This document shows positions 12,988 to 19,284 of a stretch of 22,003 nt of DNA, piece by piece. The notes under the pieces were generated by a model. That model had not been told where the DNA came from. It saw nothing but the letters and a program-made list of their open reading frames with translations, and did no database searches. Positions within the stretch are counted from its first letter, which is position 1, and every line of letters starts with the position of its first letter. Both the position numbers and the translations under genes were made by a program. Source of the DNA: a virus; IMG/VR virus record IMGVR_UViG_3300044984_001861, positions 1 through 22,003 of that record, one strand, 5' to 3'.

Positions 12988-13017
12988 ATTTCATGCAAAT
13001 GAAATCAATGATATTAT
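12988..13017 (+). promoter_or_regulatory. Candidate late promoter with palindromic operator
   Basis: In a short A+T-rich island, ATTTCAT (12988-12994) and ATGAAAT (12999-13005) form an inverted repeat around GCAA. TTTCAT (12989-12994) lies 17 bp before TATTAT (13012-13017), giving a weak -35 with a good -10. The place corresponds to lambda pR', upstream of the late genes. No better promoter was found for the RNA that follows. Confidence 0.4.
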
Positions 13018-13388
13018 TTCAAAAGTTTAAGTGTTGTTGCTGGGTTGTGGTTGTTGTAGACATAGTCCCGATTGCGTGTCGGTGCCGAATTTTGGCGATG
13101 CTCCCCCCCTTACCTTTCAGGGGAATCCTGATCTGACAGGCAACGCGCTAATCAGATGCTGACGGGTAAGCCGTAGTTTTACTCGGGAAGGCGATTGTTG
13201 GTAGCAGTCGCTTACCCGAGTGGGGCTGTTACTTGATTCACCGCGACTCAGAACGTGGACGAATCTGGCGCTGTTGCAAGGTGGGCGACACACACCAAGG
13301 CGAAACAAACGGGCGCTTCCCGTAGATGGGCTTTGCAACGGGGCCATACCATTAGAGTGCAAGGATGCCGGCCTTACAGGCTCTGACC

Positions 13389-13692
13389 GCTGGGAAAGAC
13401 CAGCACTGAATTTTTGTGGGGTGTATCGATTAGCAAATGCCAACTGCTGCCCCTGTAGGTTGGATGGCTGTGCACATATCAGGTCGGGAACGCCGGTCTG
13501 CCAGTAAGCCGCACAGGGAACTAGGCGTGACTGATGGAGAGACATCACAGAATTTTTCGTCGGACGGCGGCAACGCTGAGAATTGTTTGCGGGATTCCGA
13601 TAGCGCAAACACTGAATGCTCACCAGACTTGTGGTGCTGTCGTAAGCATCAAGCAGAGCCTTGAAATCGCGTGGCAGCCGGGAAAGACCGGC
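13389..13692 (+). repeat. Two hairpins with identical GAAAGA loops and a compensatory stem change
   Basis: GCTGG-GAAAGA-CCAGC (13389-13404) and GCCGG-GAAAGA-CCGGC (13677-13692) share the loop and four of five stem pairs. The middle pair is T-A in one and C-G in the other, a change that keeps pairing. A short direct repeat of type CAC(T/A)GAATTTTT also occurs at about 13404 and 13546. These repeats argue for a modular RNA rather than a dead gene. Confidence 0.6.
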
Positions 13693-13821
13693 ACCAACAA
13701 TCAACCGTCTTGCCTGACGGTCGACGTGGCGACCTTAAATGCCCGGTGGTTTGCTGTGATGTTCCACCTTTGGTTGATGTGCGTCTTAACGCAGCGGGGT
13801 AGGGCGGTTGATTGTTGGTGC
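13691..13821 (+). repeat. Perfect 17-bp inverted repeat competing with the tRNA-like fold
   Basis: GCACCAACAATCAACCG (13691-13707) is the exact reverse complement of CGGTTGATTGTTGGTGC (13805-13821), with a 97-nt loop holding three smaller hairpins. The 3' arm contains the 5' acceptor strand of the tRNA-like element, so both folds cannot form together. The 9-mer CACCAACAA occurs both at 13692-13700 and at 13864-13872, and each copy can pair with the single TTGTTGGTG at 13812-13820. Confidence 0.8.
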
Positions 13822-13871
13822 AGCACAGTTGGTAGTGCCTTGGGTCGCTGGTTCGAGTCCAGCCACCAACA
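13814..13871 (+). ncRNA. tRNA-like element lacking exactly the anticodon arm
   Basis: Acceptor GTTGGTG (13814-13820) pairs perfectly with CACCAAC (13864-13870), followed by discriminator A. D-stem GCAC/GTGC (13823-13826, 13835-13838) closes a canonical loop AGTTGGTA. The T-stem GCTGG/CCAGC (13847-13851, 13859-13863) closes TTCGAGT. The variable loop GGGTC (13842-13846) is intact. Only CTT (13839-13841) stands where position 26 and the 17-nt anticodon arm should be. It cannot decode, but has the acceptor and T-arm that RNase P and tRNA-processing enzymes recognise. No CCA is encoded. It lies at the 3' end of the structured region. Confidence 0.75.
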
Positions 13872-13902
13872 ACTCCTTTGGTCGTGACGCCAAGATAAAG
13901 GC

Positions 13903-13956
13903 TCTCGGCTAGGTATGCGAACCAAAAAGCCGTGCCGCATACACGGCCTGCCGAGA
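13903..13956 (+). promoter_or_regulatory. Hairpin leader before the KilA-N gene, two alternative folds
   Basis: Outer arms TCTCGGC (13903-13909) and GCCGAGA (13950-13956) enclose GTATGCG (13913-13919) with CGCATAC (13936-13942). An alternative hairpin GCCGTG/CACGGC (13929-13934, 13942-13947) excludes the inner stem. The structure ends about 25 nt before the start codon and leaves the AAAGGAG site free. It may set message stability or separate the upstream RNA from the coding message. Confidence 0.55.
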
Positions 13957-13981
13957 CCCCTTCTATGCAAAGGAGTCGCAA

Positions 13982-14806
13982 ATGAATCAAATCACCCAAT
14001 ACGAACCAGTCACCATTGCCGGCGTGTCTATCCGCCATGATGCCGAGGGGCGCTACTGCCTGAATGACTTGCATAAGGCAGCCGGTAACGAAAATCGTCA
14101 CCAGCCAGCTTTTTTCTTAAAGCGTCCCGAAACGATTGAGCTTGTTTCTGCGCTTTCCAACTCTTCCACACAGAAGAGTTGTGATCCGGTCGCTACGAAG
14201 TCAGGAAAGTATGGAGGCACCTACGTTGTCAAAGAATTGGTCTATGCCTACGCCAACTGGATCAGCCCGGTTTTCTATCTGCAAACAATCCGCACCTTCG
14301 ACGCTGTTGTAACCGGCAACTTCGACGCGCTTCCTCCCGCTATGGCGGAGCGCATAGGCCAGATGATTGAATCCGTAATCACAAGCCAGATCGTCATGAA
14401 CCGCCTTGGCGGCATGGTGAAGTCGATATTCAACAAGAACGCAAACGACATTCTTGTCGCCAATCTTCCCGGGCTAGTTCATGGCGAGCTTGCCAAGCAC
14501 CAGATGCTGCTGCGCAAAGGCGAGACGCCGGGGCAGGTCTGGAATCGCTGGAAACTGGAAACCAAGGGCATGCGTGGTGGCGCTAACTGGCTTGGAAACC
14601 TGCTTGCCTCAAAGGGCTGCCAGATGGACGGTAAGGGCGAGGCAGGGGGTAAGCCCGTTCGTCTGTTCGATCCTGACAAGTGCGATGCCGTTAAGGCGCT
14701 GATCATGGAAGAGGTCGAGGCGTACATCAACAAGCGCCTGAAGCGTGGCGTGCAGGGCAACCTGTTTGTGCTCGTTCCGACTGCGGCAGCAAGCGCGAAC
14801 GCCTAA
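13982..14806 (+). CDS. KilA-N domain DNA-binding protein
   Basis: The 274-residue protein begins with a KilA-N domain: VTIAGVSIRHDAEGRYCLND, LHKAAGNENRHQPAFFLKRP, then KYGGTYVVKELVYAYANWIS and PVFYLQTIRTFDAVV, up to about residue 110. KilA-N domains bind DNA and occur in phage antirepressors and regulators. The C-terminal half has a conserved-looking block (GETPGQVWNRWKLETKGMRG, then GANWLGNLLASKGC) that resembles the C-terminal parts of KilA-N/antirepressor proteins. AAAGGAG lies 7 nt before the ATG. It is the first gene after the structured RNA and directly precedes the small terminase gene. A role as antirepressor or late regulator is inferred. Confidence 0.85.
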   Translation: MNQITQYEPVTIAGVSIRHDAEGRYCLNDLHKAAGNENRHQPAFFLKRPETIELVSALSNSSTQKSCDPVATKSGKYGGTYVVKELVYAYANWISPVFYLQTIRTFDAVVTGNFDALPPAMAERIGQMIESVITSQIVMNRLGGMVKSIFNKNANDILVANLPGLVHGELAKHQMLLRKGETPGQVWNRWKLETKGMRGGANWLGNLLASKGCQMDGKGEAGGKPVRLFDPDKCDAVKALIMEEVEAYINKRLKRGVQGNLFVLVPTAAASANA

Positions 14807-14808
14807 GC

Positions 14809-15330
14809 ATGGCTAGACCGCTCAAGTGCAATCCCGACGCGGTTCTTGCTGATTGGAAAACCGGCAAGTACAGCGAGCGAGACCTCGCCACAAAGCACAA
14901 GGTGTCGCCATCAACTGTTCACAAACTTGTCGCTGGTGTTGAGAAAACAATAGAAGCGTTAGCGAGCGAAACAGTTCAAATAAAACAACAGGTTGCGAAT
15001 CTTAACGAGCGGGAAAGAAGCAATTACGAGCAACTTGTTCAGGAGAAATTGGTCGCTAAAAAGTTCTTCGATGGCGCCCACATGCTGACGGCCAAGATTG
15101 CGGTGATGAAACTGCAGGCTGACAAAGGGAATGCCAGCTACCAAGACCTGAATGCCGCCGCCAATGCCATCACCAAGGCGCAGGAGGGTGTTATGGGCAA
15201 GCAGCCGACCATCGCTATCCAAAACAACAACGGCGTGACCATCGACCACGAATCGCAGACGGTCGCCAAGTCTGGCACGCGCGCCGAGCGTATGCAGCGG
15301 GTCAGGGCGCTGCTGGAGTCCAATGTTTGA
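14809..15330 (+). CDS. Terminase small subunit (putative)
   Basis: The 173-residue product starts with an HTH typical of small terminases (MARPLKCNPDAVLADWKTGK, then SERDLATKHKVSPSTVHKLV), which binds the packaging site. A helical oligomerisation region at about 50-125 follows. The C-terminal tail (TIAIQNNNGVTIDHESQTV) leads to a basic end, RAERMQRVRALLESNV, that would contact the large subunit. It is called mainly from its HTH and its overlap with the large-subunit gene by 8 nt. The ribosome-binding site is weak, so translation may depend on the KilA-N gene, which ends 2 nt upstream. Confidence 0.75.
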   Translation: MARPLKCNPDAVLADWKTGKYSERDLATKHKVSPSTVHKLVAGVEKTIEALASETVQIKQQVANLNERERSNYEQLVQEKLVAKKFFDGAHMLTAKIAVMKLQADKGNASYQDLNAAANAITKAQEGVMGKQPTIAIQNNNGVTIDHESQTVAKSGTRAERMQRVRALLESNV

Positions 15331-16897
15331 TGACGTCCTTGACCGGGATATTGTCGCCTACAATCTGCTCACGGATTTTGGGTACTTTGTCCGGCACTTC
15401 TTCAAGGCCCAATACAACAAGTCGTTCATCGTCGCGCCGTATCAGCAAATAATCTTTGATGCGCTTGAGGCAGTTGTTCGTGGCGACACGCGCCGGCTGA
15501 TCATCAATATCCCGCCCCGGTACGCCAAGACGGAGATTGCGATCAAGATGTTTGTTGCTTGGTGCTTGGCGAACAATCCGGCTGCCAAGTTCATTCACCT
15601 CTCGTACTCCGATGACCTTGCTCTGGATAACTCGTCGGCGATCCGCGACTTGATTAAGTCGGCTGAGTTTCAGAGCCATTTTCCGTTTTCGCTTCGCGCT
15701 GATTCTGATTCTAAGAAAAAGTGGTTTTCTGAGGCTCGCGGCGGTCTGTACGCAACGGCCGCAGGCGGCGCCATTACCGGCTTTGGTGCTGGTGCTATGG
15801 GTCGCGTGTATGAGGGCACGGGAAGCCCGGCCGATGGCTTTGCTGGGGCAATCCTTATTGACGACCCGATCAAGCCTGACGACGCCTTCTCGGACACCAT
15901 GCGCGACCGGGTCAATCGCCGATTTAACAACACGATTGCCTCGCGTACCAATTCCCCCGAAACCCCGATTATCGTCATCATGCAGCGCCTGCACGAAAAC
16001 GACATGACCGGCTTCTTGCTCAACGGGGGAAGCGGCGAGGATTGGGAGCATGTCTGCCTGCCTGCAATCACGGATTACAACGAGGCGCTTTGGCCTGAAA
16101 AGCACTCGATTGAAGTCCTCCGCAAGATGGAGGAGACAGACCCCTACACTTTCGCCGGCCAATACATGCAGACGCCCTCTCCGCTGTCGGGTGGCATCAT
16201 CAAGCCCGACGACAACATCCAGATCATTGATGCGGTGCCGGTTGGCCGCATTGAGTGGGTGCGTGGCTGGGACTTCGCCAGCACCACGGATGGCGACTTT
16301 ACCGCTGGCCTCAAGTTGGGGCTCATGGAGGATGGACGGCTGGTCATTGCCGACTTGGTGCGTATTCGTGTTGGTCCGGACGAGCGCGATGCCGCTTTGG
16401 TTAACACAACCGCCCGCGATGGCTATCAGTGCAAGGTTTCAATCCCGCAAGACCCCGGGCAAGCTGGCGTCACTCAGATCAAGTACCTGACCCGCAAACT
16501 GGCGGGCTACTCTGTCAAGTCCTCGCCTGAGTCGGGGAGCAAGGTTGTCCGTGCCGAGCCGATCGCCAGCCAGATCAACGTCGGCAATGTGATGATGGTC
16601 AAGGCAGATTGGAATCAGCAATTCATCAACGAATGCCGCATGTTCCCAAACGGATCATTTGACGACACTGTTGATGCCTTGTCGCGCGCCTACATGCTAC
16701 TGATCGGCCGCAATCCTTCAGAAATATTCATTCCGAACACAGACAAGCCGTCCGACATGATTGCCGCCCAGCTTGCCGCCGCTGGCACCTGTGGGCGCTG
16801 TTCTGCCTACGATGCGGCGACCGGGCTGTGCAAAGAGAGTTTTGGGATTACGGTCGGGGCAAATGATCCGGGCTGTCATTTGTTTGTTTCTGCGTAG
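15323..16897 (+). CDS. Terminase large subunit (packaging ATPase and nuclease)
   Basis: The 524-residue protein has an N-terminal ATPase with the deviant Walker A PPRYAKTE (64-71), coupling region FIHLSYSDDLALDNS, and Walker B ILIDDP (177-182). It ends in an RNase H-like nuclease beginning at RGWDFAS with Asp near 317 and continuing TTDGDFTAGLKLG, plus FPNGSFDDTVDALSRAY near the end. It cuts and pumps phage DNA into proheads. An unusual addition is the last 37 residues, with four cysteines (CGRC, then LCKESF and GCHLF) that may bind metal. GGAG stands 4 to 5 nt before the ATG. Confidence 0.9.
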   Translation: MFDDVLDRDIVAYNLLTDFGYFVRHFFKAQYNKSFIVAPYQQIIFDALEAVVRGDTRRLIINIPPRYAKTEIAIKMFVAWCLANNPAAKFIHLSYSDDLALDNSSAIRDLIKSAEFQSHFPFSLRADSDSKKKWFSEARGGLYATAAGGAITGFGAGAMGRVYEGTGSPADGFAGAILIDDPIKPDDAFSDTMRDRVNRRFNNTIASRTNSPETPIIVIMQRLHENDMTGFLLNGGSGEDWEHVCLPAITDYNEALWPEKHSIEVLRKMEETDPYTFAGQYMQTPSPLSGGIIKPDDNIQIIDAVPVGRIEWVRGWDFASTTDGDFTAGLKLGLMEDGRLVIADLVRIRVGPDERDAALVNTTARDGYQCKVSIPQDPGQAGVTQIKYLTRKLAGYSVKSSPESGSKVVRAEPIASQINVGNVMMVKADWNQQFINECRMFPNGSFDDTVDALSRAYMLLIGRNPSEIFIPNTDKPSDMIAAQLAAAGTCGRCSAYDAATGLCKESFGITVGANDPGCHLFVSA

Positions 16898-17407
16898 TCG
16901 TGACACTAATTTGGCGTTGTCGGTTTTAGCGGACCGGATTACAATCACGAGCAAATGAATCGCCCAAGTTGTTTTGTGTGGGCGGAAGTGGTCGGCGCAT
17001 TTGCTCGTGGATGTTAGCCGGTTGCCTTCGCTAAAGGCCCGCCCACACAAGCCGTCTTGGGCGTTTCCTTTTTTCTAAAACCGTCCGCACTCCGGGCGAT
17101 ACCAAGCGGCAATGTCTTTGCCGGCGCGGAAGAAAAAAGGGTGCGCTATATTGACAAGTCGGCGCATGCGGTCTGTGTACGAGGAACCGCAACGAACAGG
17201 CAAATTGGGTAACACGAGCGCTTAGGCCGCGATAAGGTCGCCTGCAAGATGAATCGTATCCCCCACGGGGCACCGGAGAGCTAAGGCTCTGAGGAAAGGA
17301 GGGTGGGTTACCCTTCTTGGCTTGTCTATGGGTGAGCGGTTGATCTGTTACGGTCAACGCTGAAATCGAATCGAAATCTCATGCGGTCGTGACTTCACCA
17401 TGACCGC
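16898..17407 (+). other. 510-bp gene-free structured region between terminase and portal
   Basis: No convincing gene is present. Nested arms run inward from both sides: TTTAGCG/CGCTAAA (16925-16931, 17029-17035), ACCGG/CCGGT (16933, 17018), CACGAGCAAATG/CATTTGCTCGTG (16946-16957, 16998-17009, perfect 12 bp) and CGCCCA/TGGGCG (16961, 16979). Further on are CGGCAA/TTGCCG (17107/17118), CCCC-CAC-GGGG near 17260, AGAGC-TAAG-GCTCT near 17277, and a hairpin holding AAGGAGGG near 17296. GGGTAAC (17207-17213) pairs with GTTACCC (17307-17313) around several of these. It may be a noncoding RNA, a packaging site or a translation-control leader for the portal gene. Confidence 0.55.
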
Positions 17408-17411
17408 ATGA
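17379..17411 (+). promoter_or_regulatory. Hairpin that buries the portal start codon
   Basis: TCATGCGGTC (17379-17388) pairs perfectly with GACCGCATGA (17402-17411). The second arm contains the ATG of the portal gene at 17408. No ribosome-binding site lies just ahead. A three-codon frame ATG ACC GCA TGA (17400-17411) ends over the portal start as ATGA, so re-initiation could open the hairpin. Confidence 0.65.
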
Positions 17412-19204
17412 CAGATCAAGCCCGCCAAGTTGCGTTTGACGAACGCGCACCACAAGCCGAACGCACCGAAGCCCTTGCCGAGTTGCAGAAATCGGTTATG
17501 CCGACATCCGTTCCGACGACGGCTGCAGAGGCGATTGTCCAAATGCTTCAGTCGCCCGACTTCCAGAAGTCGATTAGCGAAAACGTCGTGCCGTTCCCCG
17601 GTTCAAACCAAGGCAAGCCCGGTATGCAGTCAATCCGCTTGGATGACCGCCAGCTTGGCCTACAAGGTGAGTATTGGGAAAAGCCGGCAGCCATGAACTT
17701 TGACGCGCTCCGGGCTATGGTCGATCAGACCCCGGTGTTGAACGCCGTCGTGATGACCCGCATTCGCCAAGTGCAGCGCTTCTGTCGCGTGCAGGAGGGC
17801 GGAGAGGGCATGGGCTTTCTGGTCAAGCTGGCCGACAAAGAGGCGCAAGTCAGCAAATCCGAACAGGAATCAATCACCGCGCTGAATCGCTTTGTCAGCA
17901 ATTGCGGATGGGAATTCAACCCCCGCGAGCGTAAGCGACTGCGCCGTGACTCGTTCAGTGGCTTCATGGGTAAGGCTGTCCGCGATAGCTTGATCATGGA
18001 CGCCTGCGCCATCGAAACCGAAATGAAGCGCGACCGCAACAAGGGAATGGACGGCTTTACGGCTATCGACGGCGCCACGATCCGCCTAACCCCCGAAGCT
18101 GGCTACAAAGGCGATGAAGATATTTTCGCGCTGCAGGTGGTGCAGGGCGCTATCCGCACCGCCTACACCTACGACGATTTGATCTATGAGCCGCGCAATC
18201 CGCGCTCCGATATTCTGGTTGGCGGTTACGGGCTGGGCGAGACTGAGTTGCTTGTCCGCGTGGTCACCGGCTTCCTGAACGCCATGAACCACAATATTAC
18301 CGGCTTCGACAAGAACGCTATCCCCAAGGGCGTGCTGCACCTCTCTGGTGATTACACCCAAGAGGATTTGGTGTCGTTCCGCCGCTACTGGAATTCGATG
18401 GTCAAGGGCGTGAATAGCAACTGGTCGGTTCCGGTGCTAATTTCCAAGGATCAAGAGTCAAAAGCCAGCTTCGAGAAGTTCGGGGTAGATTTCGACGATA
18501 TGGCTTTTGCGAAATGGATGACATTTCTCACCTCGTTGATCTGCGCCATCTATGGCATGAGCCCGGCTGAAATAAATTTTGACTCGTTCTCCGGTGGCAA
18601 TACATCGCCTTTGTCTGGTGGCGATACGTCAGAGAAGTTGGCCGCGTCCAAAGATTCCGGCCTGCGCCCAATTCTTTCGTATTTCGAGAACCTGTTCACC
18701 GACTACATCGTTGCCGACTTTTCCGACAAGTATGTGTTTCGCTGGACGGGCATGGACGAAGAGGATCAGCAGGTCAAAGAGACGCGCGCCGGCCTGATTC
18801 TCACTGTTAATGAAATGCGCGCGCAAGAGGGTTACGACAAGATGGACGGCCCACTGGGCGATGCGCCGCTCAATCCTTCGCTGATTGGCCCTTGGATGCA
18901 AGTCCAGCAAGCGCAGGCACCAGAAGATTTTGGCGGCGCTCCAGAAGGAGAAGAGGGCGCACCCGGCCAGCAGGGCGAAGAAGGCGCGCCAGCCAATGAA
19001 GAAACAGACCCCGAAGAAGGTTTCGGCGGCGCTGAATCTGGTGGCGACTTTGGCGCCGGGCAAGACGATGGCGACCAAGGCGAAAAAGACGCGCAGGAGC
19101 CCGAAGAAGATGAGAAAGAGCCAATGACCAAGGCGCTGCCTGAGCCGGAGATTTTTGATTTCGGCGTCCGCGAATCCACCGTCTATCGACTGGGTGATTT
19201 CTGA
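17408..19204 (+). CDS. Portal protein (HK97-like phage portal family)
   Basis: The 598-residue protein has the portal core at about 90-470: QTPVLNAVVMTRIRQVQRFC, the DACAIETEMKRDRNKGMDGF block, the central YDDLIYEPRNPRSDILVGGY with GLGETELLVRVVTGFLNAMN, then AKWMTFLTSLICAIYGMSPA. The dodecameric portal is the DNA gate of the capsid. The C-terminal 120 residues are low-complexity and highly acidic (Gly/Glu/Asp/Pro), longer than the usual tail of the family. The start at 17408 is the only possible one before MPTSVP (17498), because the frame is closed upstream at 17390. Confidence 0.85.
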   Translation: MTDQARQVAFDERAPQAERTEALAELQKSVMPTSVPTTAAEAIVQMLQSPDFQKSISENVVPFPGSNQGKPGMQSIRLDDRQLGLQGEYWEKPAAMNFDALRAMVDQTPVLNAVVMTRIRQVQRFCRVQEGGEGMGFLVKLADKEAQVSKSEQESITALNRFVSNCGWEFNPRERKRLRRDSFSGFMGKAVRDSLIMDACAIETEMKRDRNKGMDGFTAIDGATIRLTPEAGYKGDEDIFALQVVQGAIRTAYTYDDLIYEPRNPRSDILVGGYGLGETELLVRVVTGFLNAMNHNITGFDKNAIPKGVLHLSGDYTQEDLVSFRRYWNSMVKGVNSNWSVPVLISKDQESKASFEKFGVDFDDMAFAKWMTFLTSLICAIYGMSPAEINFDSFSGGNTSPLSGGDTSEKLAASKDSGLRPILSYFENLFTDYIVADFSDKYVFRWTGMDEEDQQVKETRAGLILTVNEMRAQEGYDKMDGPLGDAPLNPSLIGPWMQVQQAQAPEDFGGAPEGEEGAPGQQGEEGAPANEETDPEEGFGGAESGGDFGAGQDDGDQGEKDAQEPEEDEKEPMTKALPEPEIFDFGVRESTVYRLGDF

Positions 19205-19284
19205 TGATCGGCTTTTCAATTGCGCTCTGGCTGATTGTTGGCCTGTGCGTTACCTGCCTGTTTTACAAAGAGCCCGAAGAATGA
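19204..19284 (+). CDS. 26-residue membrane peptide
   Basis: The frame encodes one hydrophobic helix (GFSIALWLIVGLCVTCLF) with a short charged end (YKEPEE). The start overlaps the portal stop as TGATG and the stop overlaps the next start as ATGA, so it fills the gap between two genes exactly. Two more peptides of the same design lie at 20650 and 20733. Function unknown. Confidence 0.5.
   Translation: MIGFSIALWLIVGLCVTCLFYKEPEE

Larger units (their letters stand above)
13060..13871 (+). ncRNA. Large structured noncoding RNA candidate ending in a tRNA-like domain
   Basis: About 0.8 kb carries no gene that looks real in any frame, yet is crowded with hairpins. Examples are ATCTGA/TCAGAT (13131/13152), ACGG/CCGT (13162/13171), ACTCGGG/CCCGAGT (13181/13215), GTTGCAA/TTGCAAC (13273/13333), CGGG/CCCG (13310/13319), GTTTGCG/CGCAAAC (13585/13604), CACC/GGTG near 13621-13636, ACCGTC/GACGGT (13704/13716) and GGTGG/CCACC (13745/13764). 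Some pairings compete, for instance CGGGTAAGC at 13163-13171 with GCTTACCCG at 13210-13218. Size, phage context and tRNA association recall GOLLD and ROOL RNAs. The 5' end is a guess. Lambda has a leader RNA at the same map position. Confidence 0.6.

Noticed and set aside
13117-13704. A 195-codon minus-strand frame inside the noncoding region
   Set aside because: No ribosome-binding site, Ser/Arg/Pro-rich composition without any motif, opposite to the late transcription direction, and it coincides with dense RNA hairpins. Such frames are common opposite structured G+C-rich RNA.
13814-13871. Phage attachment site derived from a host tRNA
   Set aside because: An attP normally copies only the 3' part of a tRNA and lies beside the integrase. 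Here the 5' acceptor strand and D-arm are present, and no integrase lies near. A weak possibility remains.
13220-13887. Plus-strand frames of 95, 75 and 117 codons in the same region
   Set aside because: They overlap one another in different frames, lack start signals, show no domain, and run through the tRNA-like element.
13040-13981. Group I or group II intron, or tmRNA
   Set aside because: No conserved group I core or group II domain V was seen, no interrupted gene flanks the region, and the tRNA-like part has only 8 nt between its D-arm and T-arm, which leaves no room for a tmRNA body.
17151-17180. Promoter starting with a perfect TTGACA
   Set aside because: No acceptable -10 box at 16 to 18 bp; TGTGTA and neighbours match poorly.
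17247-17310. RNase P RNA fragment (AGATGAAT and GAGGAAAG resemble conserved M1 segments)
   Set aside because: The two segments are in the wrong order and far too close, and the rest of the core is missing. The likeness is probably chance.
17288-17320. Hammerhead ribozyme (CTGAGGA followed by a 9-bp hairpin)
   Set aside because: The required GAAA after stem II and the matching stems I and III are absent.
18629-19219. 196-codon minus-strand frame opposite the portal C-terminus
   Set aside because: An artefact of the acidic Gly/Glu-rich codons of the portal tail read in reverse; no start signal.
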